Shown: positions 12,594 to 24,709, counted from the stretch's first letter. The stretch is DNA of 64,000 nucleotides from Amoebophrya sp. A120 (GCA_905178155.1 CAJINV010000011.1:2035894-2099893), one strand, 5' to 3'. Numbers and translations: made by a program. The notes: generated from the letters alone by a model not told the origin.

Positions 12594-13191
12594 AAAAAAA
12601 CCTGCACCCGCACTCAGTTACAGAAACGACCCTATTTACACGTATACGCGCTTTCACTCAAATACGCCGCCGGCGGAGAGAAGAAAATTTGAAAGGGGTT
12701 AGGTTCTTGCGCACCAGCACTCTGCCTCGGTTCGGCTGTACTAAGTATACGCCGGAAGAAGAAAAACTCTCAGTCTGAACAACAAAAGTAGTTGCATCAA
12801 GACTACTTGAACACTCGAGCTGCAGACCGAAAGCCCCTCAAACACCAAGTAGGCTGGCCGGCGAGGAGTAAATACATCAATATGAAATCGGCTTATTGCT
12901 CTAGTACTACTCTGTGGTTTTTACAGGCAGTGCCGTCTTCACCCAAAGTTGCAGTCCCCGTCAGCGTTCATCGTTCTCGCCTGCGCTTCAAGATGATATT
13001 GACAACTCTGTATATTGACAGCGGAAGCAAAAGTAGCATACCAGCGGATCCGGATGATACAGATTAAAATAAAAGGACCATCAAAGTAGTGGCCATCACA
13101 GATGGACGAGCCAATTATCCCTACCCTAACCTACGAATCACAACTCAACGGCGCAGGAGTTCTTAGTTCCGCTGGAAAGGCAAACGCCGCG
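12594..13191. other. intergenic region between ATP-grasp and helicase genes
   Basis: About 600 bp with no convincing coding frame and no introner. It holds the promoter side of the ATP-grasp gene and the 3' flank of the helicase gene. Confidence 0.5.
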
Positions 13192-16100
13192 TCAGAGATC
13201 GTCCAGGTAGGGCTTGGAAATATTGTGGATATGTTCCAAAAATTCTGCGTCGGATTTGGTTTCGGCGGCTCCATATTTTTTCGTGATCAGGTAGTCGGTC
13301 ATCTGGACGAGCTTCCCAACGCTCTCCGCCGTTATCTCCAACAGCTCGTCGGTGAGAATGTTGTAGAGCAGGTAGCGGAACTGCACTTCCCGCTCTTCCG
13401 CGCGCCAAAAGAACTCCTCGCGGTTCCCCCCCGTGAGAAACCGGTCCACAAACGTCTCCGTCTTCTTGCGCAGCTCCGGCTCGGTATGACTGTGCACAAC
13501 TTCCCCTTCCCCTCACTTGTCCTGCATGAACAGCAATACAAACGCCGGCACACTTGGAGCGATCGCATGACAAGTTCATGCGCTGATTGTAGCTACTGGT
13601 ACTGTTTGGCGGCTTGCAGAATTTGTAATGCAAACATTGCCAACAGGCAGCAACTCGATTTGGGATTTTGCATGACAAATGAGGGAAACTACAAGGGGGA
13701 CGGGGAGTTGCGTACTCTCATAATCGGTGCTCAAAATTTTCGCCAACAACTTGCTGTCGAAAACACAATTGCTGACAATCATGGATGAAGTAGATGCTCC
13801 AGATCCAGATCCGCTCTTTCCTGCCGTCGCACTGTTATCGCACATTTCCGGGAATAGATGGGCCGCAGACCTCTGAATCAAGTTTGCTTGCTCGCTTAAA
13901 GTTGTAGAACTACACACTTGATCTTCTTCTTGTTGTTGTACTCCTGAACCTCTAGCGGCAGGAATAGCGGCCGGAGAAGTATCTCGTCTCCCCGCCCGTC
14001 GTGTTTGTTGATGCCCGTCACGGGGGCACGCTCGGTCTCGTACACTTTTGCAGCCTTGGTGAAGAAGTAGAAGATTTTTCTTGCGCAAGCCTTCAACCCC
14101 AGTAGTTTTCGTGGTACCACTACCGCCGCCGGCTTGTCGCCTCCCGCCGTCCGATATGTTAGTGAACATAGCTCCCCCTCGTTCTCATTTCTCATGCAAA
14201 ATCCACAATTCCAGTTGCTCCCCTGCGTCACTATTATGCATGACAAATGTCGAAAGCCCAAACAGTACTACAGCAGGTACATAAATTTGTCATGCACAGG
14301 CTCCAGGGTCGCTGGCGTTTGTCTTGCTGCTCATGCAATACAAATGAGGGGGAGGGGGAGTTGTGCACTGGCATATCCAAACTCTTTTCGTCTTCCTCTT
14401 CCGCACCGCCCACCCCGCTTCCTACCCCGTAAAGAAGCGCGTGCTCATCCTCATCTTCGTCGTCGTTTTCTTCGTCGTTGTCAACCTGCGAGTCGCCTTT
14501 TTTAGCACGACCGTGTAGTAGTAGTTTTTTCCCGACAGAAGCATCCTCATCCTCCCTGATGTCGTCCTCCTCCTCGCGCTTTACCCTCTTTCTTTTCGGA
14601 GAACCTGACGACGGTGTCGGTGGCCGGGAACAAAATTCCTCGTCCGGAACCGACGAAACCGGGGTTGCAGGCCGAGAATTCGAACAAGAAGACGGTGTGT
14701 CTGGGATGACGATAACTTCTTCCGTCTTAGCTTTATCGTAGTTTATTTTCTCGTCCTCGCGCCGGCCCTGACAACTCCTCGGCCTCTTCTTTTCCCGCCC
14801 TGGCGGGGCGACGGGCGCGGGCCTGCTACAACTTGATGACGCAGGTAAAGAAGACGAGGAAGCTGCATCAGCTGTGCCAGCTTGTTGATTCCCTACGGGC
14901 CGCGGTGGTCGTACAACGACTGGCACTGCCGCAGCGGCAGCAACTTCCAAACACTCCGTCAGAGCGGCTTCCAAACTGTCGTTGTGTTTCGCGAGAATCC
15001 GCTCTACCACTGCCGGCCCGAGTTGCGGACACATCTCTACTAGATGCGCGACATTTTGATTTGTCGCAGCGCTGGTTCTTGTGTCGCGGTGCGCCGCGGG
15101 AGCTTGTTGAAACGAGAAGTCTACCTCCGGCCGCTTCGGCGAGTCGTCTTCATCATTTCCACAGGGATTATTTGAGGGTGTGCTGGAAAACTCGGAGATC
15201 TCTTCATCGTGAATGAACTTTGCGCGCAACGCCTGAACAGTTGGAAAGCAAATCAATCCAGTTTGAAGTCGTGGTATATCATCCTACTAGTCCCGAATCG
15301 CCATAGCCTGTCATTGCGTTGTTGCCACACCAGGAGATCTGCAGGAGAAGAACTTTTTATCACAAAGGGAATGGAGAAAAAAACAGGGGAGAAAAAAAAC
15401 CTTTTCAAACATTTACGAACGAACCCTGGGAATGAAATCGCACTTACCATGTTCGCGGAAATCCCCAGAGTTTGGCCATTTACCAGAAGGGGAGATGAGC
15501 GCGACCAGTATCTGTATCTGTAGAAGCGGGAGTTTGGCCATTCACCAGAAGGGGAGGGTCGGGAGTTCTACCATTCACCAGAAAGGGAAGGGCGGGAGTT
15601 TGGCCATTCACCAGAGGGGGAAGGCCGGGAGTTTGGCCATTCACCAGAAGGGGAAGGCCGGGAGTTTGACCATTCACCAGAAGGGAAAGGTCGGGAGTTT
15701 GACCAGTCACCAGAAGGGGAAGGTCGGGAGTTTGACCAGTCACCAGAAGGGGAAGGCCGGGGGCTTGACCATTCACCAGAAGGGGAAGGGCGGGAGTTTG
15801 GCCATTCACCAGAAGGGGAAGGGCGGGAGTTTGACCATTCACCAGAAGGGGAAGGGCGGGAGTTTGACCATTCACCGCGCAAGCAGAGTGGAAAGGCCAG
15901 GAGCTGGACCATTCACCGCGCAAAAAGGCTGGAAAGGTCAGGGGCTTGACCATTCACCACGCAAACAGAGTGGAAAGGTCGGGAGTTTGGCCATTCACCA
16001 GAAGGGAAAGGGCGGGGGTTTGGCCATTCACCGCGCAAACAGAGAGGAAGCGCCGGGATTTGCGAAAGCGCAAAGGCCAAAGCGCAAAGGCGAAAGCGCA

Positions 16101-19100
16101 AAGGCGAAAGCGCAAAGGCGAAAGCGCAAAGGCGGAAGCGCAAAGGCGAAAGCGCAAAGGCGGAGGCGCGGACTCCGTTTCCCTTTTTTCGTTTTCTGTT
16201 CTCTGCAAAACCTCACAACTCGCCCCGCTCAATGCTAGGAGCTATATCATCCTGCTACTACTACTAGGCCCGAATTGCCAAAGCCTGCCATTGCGTTGCC
16301 ACACGAGCAGATCTGCATGCTCATCCTAGAGCAATCTTCTTATCACAAATGGAGAAAAAAACAGGAGAGAAAATAAATGTCATTCAACATTTACGTCGAA
16401 CGAACCCTGTGCAAGAAATTAAGCTTACCATGTTCGCGGAAATCTTCAGCCTTGCGCACAAACTCTCGGGTCGTGGTCCCTCGTCCCCCCCGGAAATCCC
16501 CACCAAACTCGATGAAAACAGATCCCGCAACTCCGCTCGGGCTTTTTTCTGCTCTTCCTCGATCACGGCCAGCTCGTTCAAATAGGCGTACAGCGCCAGC
16601 TATGCATTGCAAATATGTCCTCTATGTCTGGAAACTTGTGATGCAAGGAAGGGAATTATAGTGAGCTCACAGTAAAAATGCGCTCCCAAGCACGACAAGT
16701 CTTTTTCATGCTTCTGAGTTGCGTGTTCCGCATCACAAACTGCGTTTTTGCACCATGACAGGGAGGAAGAGCTCTTCGCGGCCACGCAATACAAAGGTCA
16801 GAGAGAGTAATGCCAGACTAGCATGACAAATCTCGCGATCTCCCAGACCCAGACATTTTTGCATTTGATACCAGCTGGATCTCGTGCACCACTTCCAACT
16901 TCTGCACGCACTTGAATTCAAACACGCACTTTACTTATGGAGAGAAAAAAGTTGGTCACAGTCACTAAGTTGCAGGTTTTGCATTACAAATTTTTTGAGC
17001 ATCACAACTTCTCCTTGTATTGCAGAAACACTAAGGAAATCCCTGAAAAAGTGTGGCTGTGATGCATTTTTACGCATGACAGACAATTTTGTATTGCAAA
17101 AATGCCCATGAGTGATCGTGACGAACTTTTTTCTTTTGATATTACTTCTTTCGACTTCACAAACAAGTCCAGATACCCCTCCAGCCGCCGGTCCTTCAGC
17201 TATCAAAATGAAAAATCACCCCTCCCCATATTAAAACGGACATTTGTGTAGCAGGATTTGCGATCACAAGTCAGTTTGTCATGCTAGAAGGCAAATAAAG
17301 ATGCGAACTGTAGAGCTGTCTGGTATGGGAAAGCCTTGCAGCTTCAGCATGACAGAAGGCAACTGAAAGTGGAATACAGCATGACAAATCGCCTGCAATT
17401 GAGTCCGCCACTGCGTCTCTTGGCCTTCTACCAATACAAGTCGATTTGTGTATGCAAATCCAGCATCACAACTGTTCTTTTCTATACGAACAGGGGGAAT
17501 TTTTCTTCACAATATCAGCTCTCTCCTTCCTTCGCGGACCAGCTTTTTCTCAAACACCGCGGAGTGTTTATCATTCATAAAAACGTCCCCATCTTGCAAA
17601 TCTTCATGCATAAATTGTTTCTCATGCGGAGCCCCATGCGAAGAAGTTTCTAGTGGCGTTGTGAGATTTGTCATGCTCAAATCAGCGCGGCATGCTAGGT
17701 CTCTGATGCTGCTGCACTAGCTAAACGCGACTACACTACGAGGCCAAACTTGTCATGCGCAACAGCCTAAGCTGGTCGATTTGTCTAGCAGATTTCCCAA
17801 CTTGATGACTCTGGAGTGGGGAGGTCTTCACGCAAGATAGTGTTCGGTAATGGCGATCTTCGCTGCTCTGTCCTCGTCCCTCTTGCCCTTCTCGTCGTGT
17901 GGTTGGTGGGCCGGCGAGGTACAGGTACCCGCCCCTTCCCGCATGTAATATGACCCGCTCAGGTGTTACAATCTCAAATCGGTTACCATAGAATATAGAA
18001 ATCCACCAAATCTGTGATGCAAGAGCTGCAGTATCTAGCTAACTCTCATGGGATTGCGCATGACACGTTCTGGAGTCCCAAACCGCACTAGAATGATCTG
18101 GCGAAATTTGTATTGCAGAAAGGGGAATGCTGTCCGAGTCTGTCATGCTCATCATGCAACACAAAATCCAGATGCAATTGTAACGTTTTAGATTGTAACG
18201 TTTGAGCAGGTCATATGTAAGCATCGAAGCTTTTGGTTTCCCCGAACACGGCCTGTTCCTCCTTGAAGAATTCTCGATTATGCATTGCAGAAGTATAAAA
18301 AGCATCTAGTATAAACAGCATTACAAAGTTGCTCAGCATTAGAAACATAATTTGTATTGCGCAATTACTTTGAGAAGTAGATTTGTAATGCATGACTGCG
18401 ATGGTTACCACGACCACGAGCACAATACTTTTGCAGTGCATATCGATTCAGGGAAAACAACCGCTCCGAGCACCGCTCCAGCTGCTGCTGCGGCAGCCAG
18501 GAAAAGTCGGTGATTTGGCTCAGCTTGTGCACAAAACCGGAGGTCACGGCCACGTATTTGGTCGCAATCTGCAGCAACTCCTTGGACGCAAGCGTCGCTT
18601 TGACCGGGAGCTCCTGCACGTCGCGCCTCCTTGCACTCGCATTTTCTCCGGTAAGAAGTACGACCGGACTGTCCACGTCGGGGGAGCCCGAGCCGCCGCT
18701 AGTACAGTAACTTCCGTCCCCCGCCTTGTCTTCCCCAACGCTGCCCGCGGACAGGGAGCTGCCCCGAGGCTGGTCGCGGGAGTTGTAATGGTGTTCCTGT
18801 TGTTCCTGCGAAGTTGTAGCAGTGGTTCTTACGTTTTTTCCGCCACCAACGTCCTCTTTCATCTGCTGCTTTCGCAGCAGCAATTCTTTCCCGACGTTCC
18901 CGAGCAGCATTCCCTTGCTTGCCGTCTTCTTGTTGTCCTTTTTCTTTTTCTTCCCGAAACCAGCAGCCTTGTTTACGTTTTCTCTTTCCTCCAGCTTCCG
19001 CCTCCTGGTTTCGGCCCGGTCTTGCTGTATAACCCGCTCAGGTGTTACAATCTCAAACGTTACAATAGAGTCTGGAATGCGCAACATCTGGCCTACTGCC

Positions 19101-22100
19101 ACAGGAGCGCACATGACAAGTTTCGGGGTTCCCAACCCCATGAGAATCTGGCGAAATCTGTAGTATTGCGAAAAGCCCAAGTCTCTGTATGGTACGTCTC
19201 ATACTGTTCATGCAAGACAAATTTCAGCTTCTATTGTAACGCTTGAGATTGTAACATCTGAGCAAGCCATATGCTGCTCCTGCACCTTCTGTGCGATATC
19301 CGCCAGGCAGTAGGAGTCGCGCACGATTTGCACCAGGCTCTGGTCGGGATGCCGAGCCTCCGCGCTGAACAGCGCCCATCCTGTGTAAAAACGCCCCCAC
19401 CCCAGAGCTGTCATGCTAATCTGCATGCTGAGAATGTTTCTCATGCGGAGCCCTATGAGAAGTGTTTTCCAGTCGTGTTTTGGAATTTGTCATGCTCCAA
19501 TCAGCGTGATATACTAGATCTGTGACGCTGCTGAGCTAGCTCGGACAGCACTACAATACGAGTCCAAATTTGTCATGCAAAACAGCCAAAACTTGTGGAT
19601 TTGTCTAGCCGAGTCCTCATCTTGACTATGGGGTGGGAACGTTTTTACATAGGATAGCGCCTGCAGGATCGCCAGACTGCGGCCCTTGGTCAGCTGAAAC
19701 TCGAAGTAGGCGGGAATCGCGGTGCCCGTGATTTCGGACACCGTCTCGTGCGTCTCGTGCTGTTTCGTCTTTCCCGAAATGCTGATCGGCTCCTTCGGCA
19801 GGCGGATCTGCTTCGTTTCGAAGTATTTCTTCGTGCGCTCTAGCACCAGATCCGGCAGGTGCTTGCACAGCACCGTCACCGGCGTCTCGAAGACCTTTTT
19901 CCTGTTCACCCGGCCGGCGGCGATGTCCAGCACGATCTCATCCCAGGGCTTGTCGATGTCGAAATCGTCGTCCGACCCGTCGTCTTTCTCTCTCAATTTG
20001 ATATGAGAGTGCTCAACTCCCCCTCCCCCTGATTTGTCATGCCAGTTACCAAATCCACGCCAAGTCTTCGACCTCTGTTTGCATGACAACTTATTCTGGC
20101 AGATTAAACTAGCACTACATGATGACTACTGTGCAGATTTGTCATGCGAAACCTGCATTTTTGCTGACACTTGTATTGCTGTTCATGCTATACAAAAGAG
20201 GGGAAGCAGGGGGAGTTGTGCACTCTCATATTTGATCTCCGCATCCTTGACGACCATCGCGTGCGCGTCCAGCGCTTCCTTATTCAGGAAGGGCAAGTAG
20301 TCGTTGTTGCAGTGGTGCAAGAACGTGACCCGTTCCAGCGACCGCGTGGCTGCAACATACAGTTCGTTCGGACACAAGTTTGGGTTCTTATCCTTCTTGT
20401 AAAACTCAAAGTAGGAATTGTCAAACCCATACACGATCACCACCTTCCGCTCCAAACCCTTCGCCTGGTGGAAGGTACTGAAGACCAGCTTCTTTTTCAT
20501 CACGTCGCTGTCCAGCTTCTCCTCATCGTGCGACGGTACGAACACGTTCACGCCGCGGGTCTCGGTCCGGCTCTTCAGCATGTTCTCCAGCTTGCGCACG
20601 GGCGTTTTTTCGCTGCGAATGGAGGGCGCGAGAATAAAGATGTCCTCGGGCTGGTAGCGAAACGCGGTCAGATACATTACCACCTCCTCGAAAGCCTTCC
20701 CCGGCCCGCGGCCGTCGTGCGCATAGTCGTTGCCGAAAGATATCCATAGTAAAATCAAAATTCCCGCACACGTACAAATGCCGTTTCTACATAATAAAGC
20801 TTTTTCCCTTCAATCCTATTTAGCATGACAGGTGGTGTCTGCTCATCTCAGTTGGCGAAGTTTGTGATGCTGACTGTACTTACATGTAGGGGAAATTTGT
20901 ATTGCATAAAACAGTTGCAAATCACGTAACGCGGCAGAAAGTTGGACTTCTTCTTCGAGACCAATCGAATGTTCGCATGCAATGCAAATACGTCTGAGTG
21001 TGCTGCAAGCCTGTGATGCAAGTCAGGGAAAATCAATGCGCACACTTTAATGCGCTGTCAAGCATGACAAGTTTTTCCGTGGTTCTGAGTTGCGTGCTTA
21101 TTGTTCCGCATGAGAAACTTCGTTTTTGCATGACAGGCAAGAGGAGCTTTTTACTCTTGCAGCCACGCAATACAAAGCTCAGAGTCATGCCAGAGTACTA
21201 GCATGACAAACCTCGTCGAAATATTCCAGTTGACCCAGACATCATACGTATTTGCATTTGATAGTTCGCTTGGTTGTGCAGCAGCACCTCGTTGACAAAG
21301 TCGGCCACCTCGATCGGACACCGGAAGGTTTCCGAGAGCTGCAACCGGACCCAGTTTTGATGTCGGAACATCAAAGGGTTGTCACGAGTTTGCGGCCCAC
21401 GGCCGTCGTCGCCGACGATCTCGATTTCCTTTCCTTCGCGGGTAAACGTTTTCCGCGGCTTGTTGAACTTGAACAGCTCCGGGGCAAAAACGATGAACCG
21501 CTCATCCGCCAGGTTAAACTGGTAAATGGACTGGTGGCGGTCCCCCATCACGATCAGCTTTGGCATGAAACCAAATTTGTAAATATCCTGAGTAAAAACG
21601 TACCCACACCAGAGTCAGGATGGGGATTTTGCAGCACAAACCTAGGAGTTTTGTGAGTCACGCATGACATAAACAGACTGTGCTACTGCGGGCGAGACAT
21701 TGTGTATCAGGTGAATTGATCAACCCGAAGACGCCGCCTCCCCGGGCCCTACGGACCTGGCACTCCCAACTATACTCCCCACACGAAACGCCACCAATAC
21801 AACTGTAGGACATTGCCAACCACCCCGTGAGTCACGCATGACAGGTTGCACTCTGCAGTGTAGTGCAGGTTAGCAAGTGCAGCCGCATCACAGATTCATC
21901 TGCTCATCCTGTTCACAGCATCACAAATTCCAAAACGCGATTGGAAATGGCTCTCATGGTCATGCAGATGCGCGTTACAAGTCTTTTTGTCTTTGCAAAT
22001 CTGCATTACAACTCTGGCGTGGGTACGTTTTTACTCAGGATAGTAAAAGTGGTCGCGGCGAATTTTGCACACGAGCTCGTAGTACAGTTCCGTCAGATCC

Positions 22101-23637
22101 TGCGACTCGTCGAGGATCATCAGATCCCATCTCGGTAGCGGCTGTTTCGTTTTCGTGTCCTCTATGGATTGCAAAAATGTCTGGGTCTGGAAGATTCTTA
22201 CATGTGTCATGCATGGCTGACATGACTCGAGATGAATCTGTGATGCATGGGCACGAAAAGGCTCTCCTATCTGTCATGTAAAAAACGTTGTTTCTACTCT
22301 CTCATGCGGAATACGCAACACATAGCAGCTCAAAAATTTGTCATGCCTGGCTGCGTATTGCAGTCCAGCTATCAATCATCCACTTTTAGCATTACAAGTT
22401 TCCAGACCCAGACATTTTTGCGGTTGATATCCTCCGGTTGGCAACGATACAAACTCGGCTGCGCCGAAGACGCAAACTGACTACTTGTCGTGACCCGCGT
22501 GGCTTGCGACCCGCTGGCAGCAGGGATTGTTCCATTCTCCCCAACTCCGAAAGGTGGGTTCGAAGAGGTTCCGAAAAAAACGTCTTTTTTGCCAAAACCT
22601 TGTACTTGTGTGTGAGTTCTTTGATTGGGATTTCCATGTTGTACTAGCCCAGAAGGCGTCCTCGTGGTGGTGCCAGTAGCAAAAGGTTGATTATTCGTTC
22701 CGAAGGACGATCCAAATGTCGCTGCGAATGAGCCAGGCGTTGCGGAGGTAAAACCGGCAGCTGTGCCGAAAGCCGGGGCCGCGTCGGTTCCAAAACTGGT
22801 AGCCCCTGGTTGTGCGGTACTACCGAAACCCGCGGACGCAGCCGGAAACGCGGGCGTCGCGCCGAAAGCGGGTGTGGCACCGAAACCCGACGGGGTGCCG
22901 CTGAAAAACGAAGTTTGCGAGCTACCTGCATTTGGCTGCGTGAAAGAACTGCCGAAACCTGCCGTCCCGAAGCTGGAAGTGGAAGATGCAGCGGAAAAAC
23001 TCCCAAAACTGGAGCCAAAATGAAAATCCGCGTTCGTACTACTATTATTCCCGCCAAAGGAGCCACCAAATATTGAATCAGAGGACGGCGCAGTTAAAAA
23101 TGCGGACGAGGACGTCGACCCAGGAACCGATTCTTGCTGACCGACCTTATTTTTTGGCCGCTTAGTTTCCAGCATTCTTCGCAGCTGATCGTCCCGAAAG
23201 GCCTTGTCCTCGTAGTACTTCACAGCGAAGGAATGGTAGGTGTGGCACTCCACCGTTTTGCCCAGCCCCATCTTGTCGATCTTCGTGCGCGTTTCCACTT
23301 TCAACTTTGCGTTGTAGGTCAGCAGGAGAATCTTCTTGTTCAACTTCACAAACTGCGTGGCCAAGAACAGGTTGCAGGTGGTTTTCCCCGATCCGGCGAC
23401 AGAATCCACGACGACATTCGCGTTTTGTTCCAGCACAGCGAGCCCCACCTGCTGCTGCTCCGCGCTGGGTGGCGGGAGATCATACAACGCAGCGTCGCGC
23501 ACGGCGGAGTTGCCCGTGACTTCTTGTTTACTGGGGACACGGTTGTCCCGCGCAGGTGCTGCTGCCCTCGGACCGCGACGGGCGTCTCGCGAAGAGCGAC
23601 CCTGAAATCTTGCCGACCAGGAGGAGGCGCCTGACAT
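13192..23637 (-). CDS. giant UvrD-like superfamily 1 helicase with FG-rich insertion and CUE-like domain
   Basis: DNA/RNA helicase of the UvrD/FBH1-like superfamily 1 type. Main exons: 23637-22431, 22162-22043, 21583-21264, 20975-20930, 20757-20231, 20001-19656, 19376-19272, 19027-18443, then ten smaller ones to 13192. Motifs in order: Walker A VDSVAGSGKTT, motif Ia LLLTYNAKLK, Walker B MILDESQDL, motif III MGDRHQSIYQF, motif IV LSETFRCP, motif V VFSTFHQAKGLE, motif VI YVAATRSLERVTF. Between motif Ia and Walker B lies a ~200-residue insertion rich in FG, GFG and SFG (22431-23080). The C-terminal half has K/R-rich stretches and a CUE-like segment (VAHLVEMCPQLGPAVVERIL, 15231-14376 exon), then an acidic region with a KRKRVKR basic patch, and ends in a helical domain at 13494-13192. 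Fourteen introners interrupt it. The helicase is certain; that the CUE part belongs to the same transcript is inferred from continuous frame and strand. Confidence 0.75.
13495..13722. mobile_element. introner, family E
   Basis: Family E: TATGAGAGTGCACAACTCC then CCCTCCCC; flanks CTCGG/ATCGG. Removal gives KILSTDPELRKKTETF in frame. Confidence 0.85.
14155..14375. mobile_element. introner, family E
   Basis: E-type termini; flanks TCCGA/TCCAA (one mismatch). Confidence 0.82.
15280..15475. repeat. flanking duplication, left copy
   Basis: About 190 bp matching 16246-16450: shared blocks include CCTGTCATTGCGTTG / CCTGCCATTGCGTTG, ATGGAGAAAAAAACAGG, and CTTACCATGTTCGCGGAAAT. The last block contains the exon end and splice donor, so the intron holds a second, decoy donor. 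Confidence 0.8.
15528..16050. repeat. minisatellite, ~15 units of 33 bp with 41-bp variants
   Basis: Unit GGGAGTTTGGCCATTCACC followed by AGAAGGGGAAGGCC (33 bp), repeated about eleven times with small changes. Four units carry an alternative 22-bp tail (CGCGCAAACAGAGTGGAAAGG type), making 41 bp. The 33-bp unit is a multiple of three, so long false open frames appear on both strands. Confidence 0.9.
16067..16170. repeat. short tandem array, 14-bp unit x ~7
   Basis: Unit GCGCAAAGGCGAAA repeated about seven times with single-base changes, directly next to the 33-bp array in the same intron. Confidence 0.9.
16246..16450. repeat. flanking duplication, right copy (holds the real exon end)
   Basis: Right-hand copy of the duplicated segment. 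Its end overlaps the real coding exon (KISANM then GTAAGC on the minus strand). The two copies bracket the minisatellite. Confidence 0.8.
16601..16870. mobile_element. introner, family A
   Basis: A-type termini; flanks CCAGC/CCAGC. Confidence 0.87.
16936..17141. mobile_element. introner, family N
   Basis: Termini TATGGAGAGAAAAAAGTTG and inverted copy ending TTTTTTCTTTTGATA; flanks TTACT/TTACT. Single member here. Confidence 0.82.
17201..17514. mobile_element. introner, family F
   Basis: Family F: TATCAAAATGAAAAATCCC then CCTCCCCAT; flanks TCAGC/TCAGC. Confidence 0.87.
17569..17839. mobile_element. introner, family B
   Basis: B-type termini, diverged on the left; flanks GTGTT/GTGTT. Confidence 0.82.
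17949..18215. mobile_element. introner, family G
   Basis: Family G: TATGACCCGCTCAGGTGTT then ACAATCTC; flanks TGTAA/TGTAA. Confidence 0.87.
18279..18442. mobile_element. introner, family D
   Basis: D-type termini; flanks TCGAT/TCGAT. Confidence 0.86.
19028..19271. mobile_element. introner, family G
   Basis: G-type termini; flanks TGCTG/TGCTG. The two G copies are both in the helicase gene. Confidence 0.87.
19377..19655. mobile_element. introner, family B
   Basis: B-type termini, first base C instead of T; flanks GCGCC/GCGCC. Confidence 0.86.
20002..20230. mobile_element. introner, family E
   Basis: E-type termini; flanks TTTGA/TTTGA. Confidence 0.88.
20976..21263. mobile_element. introner, family A (diverged)
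   Basis: Left end CATGCAATGCAAATACG, right end ATTTGCATTTGATA; flanks GTTCG/GTTCG. Confidence 0.8.
21584..22042. mobile_element. introner, family B, with internal insertion
   Basis: B-type termini; flanks GTAAA/GTAAA. At 459 bp it is longer than its relatives because of an insertion at 21670-21843. Confidence 0.87.
21653..21843. repeat. insertion bounded by 17-bp direct repeats inside a B element
   Basis: GTGAGTCACGCATGACA occurs at 21653-21669 and 21827-21843. Other B elements have the sequence once, so about 174 bp were added here with a target duplication. Confidence 0.75.
22163..22430. mobile_element. introner, family A
   Basis: A-type termini; flanks TCCTC/TCCTC, between the FG insertion and the Walker B exon. 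Confidence 0.88.
22431..23080 (-). other. FG-repeat insertion within the helicase
   Basis: About 215 residues rich in G, F, S, T, A with repeated FG, GFG, SFG and PAFG units (for example GFGATPAFGATPAF), resembling FG nucleoporins such as NUP98/NUP62. It is in frame with the Walker A exon with no intron between. Confidence 0.8.
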
Positions 23638-24709
23638 TGTCCGACCGTTCTTATTCTAGTGGCATGTTGTGAAAAGAATGATGGTCATATAGGATTCATA
23701 TAGGATTCTACTGTTCTTTTTCAACTACATACAATGAAAGAAAATGTTTATAACCACACGACGCAGACGGCAGTGGACTTCACTTTATTTCTACGACCGA
23801 GATACAATAATTTCTGAAAGAAATGCGATTCGATTTATGTTGTACTTATATATCCACATGATCACGAACCAGCGAGTGCTGATTTACTTCTCCATCTAGT
23901 TGTTTCTTAAGTGCACATGCACCTCCACTGAAGTCTACACTTAACGACCAATGAGCTGGAGCAAAGTTTGCGATCGATTTGAATTCGGATTTTGTTCACC
24001 CGCACAAGTAAAGTAATGAGCTCCGCAGCTCGGAAGAGTCGGTTCCTTTATCACGACCAAAGCAGCTTGCTTCCAGCATCAAGAAGCACAAAACGATTCA
24101 ACCATAGCCAAATAAATTCGGCATGAGCGCGAGGGCAGTCGGGAGTTCGAAACAAACTCCCCCAAAAAGAAGCAAACAACACGACCATTGCCGTTTTTCA
24201 GAAGTCGCGTTTGCTTTTCCTTCTGCTTGCGGCCGCACAGGACGTTTGCCGCTCAACTGTTTTCCGCGGTGTTCTACAATCATTCGTTCACGACCAGACT
24301 AAAAACGTCCACTCAGCACATTGAAGTATGTCAACGTGGTTTTATTGTCATCCATCTTCACCAGTGCGAAGCAGGATCAAGGCCATCTTCCCTACGTGCG
24401 TTCGTTCTTCAGTTTCTTAGAGCTGATGTGTAAAACCCATTCTTGATCTTTCCTTCAAAGTGCCCAATCCTCGTCGAATCGAGACGGTAACAGTCAAGAG
24501 TCAACAGCTGCCTCAGCATAGCCAAAATGTCACCATCTGTACAACTACCGGCTAGTTGCACTGCTACTTGTTACGATGGGAGAGGACAATGCGAGGATCA
24601 AACTCAAGCAGACGGTCGGTAAAGCGCATTTATTTTGTCCCGCCGTGTAGCCAAGAACGCTTCTTGCTAGTGATGTTATTTTCCTCGTACATTTATGCTT
24701 CTCCTTCTT
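23638..24709. other. intergenic region, no gene recognised
   Basis: About 1.07 kb with only short open frames and no introner. It holds the upstream flank of the helicase gene. Confidence 0.5.

Larger units (their letters stand above)
15232..16431 (-). other. canonical intron carrying a minisatellite and duplicated donor segment
   Basis: On the minus strand the exon ends AACATG followed by GTAAGC (near 16431), and the next exon begins after TGTTCAG at about 15231. This GT-AG intron is ~1.2 kb, much longer than the introners. It contains the tandem arrays listed separately. Confidence 0.65.

Noticed and set aside
12792-13067. 91-codon plus-strand frame
   Set aside because: No domain, lies in the gap between two minus-strand genes.
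15528-16050. Regular repeat array considered as CRISPR
   Set aside because: Units are directly joined with no unique spacers and lie in a eukaryotic intron; a minisatellite.
15432-16238. 268-codon plus-strand frame with repeats, and matching minus-strand frames
   Set aside because: Produced by a 33-bp tandem repeat (a multiple of three) lying within a helicase intron; open in several frames on both strands.
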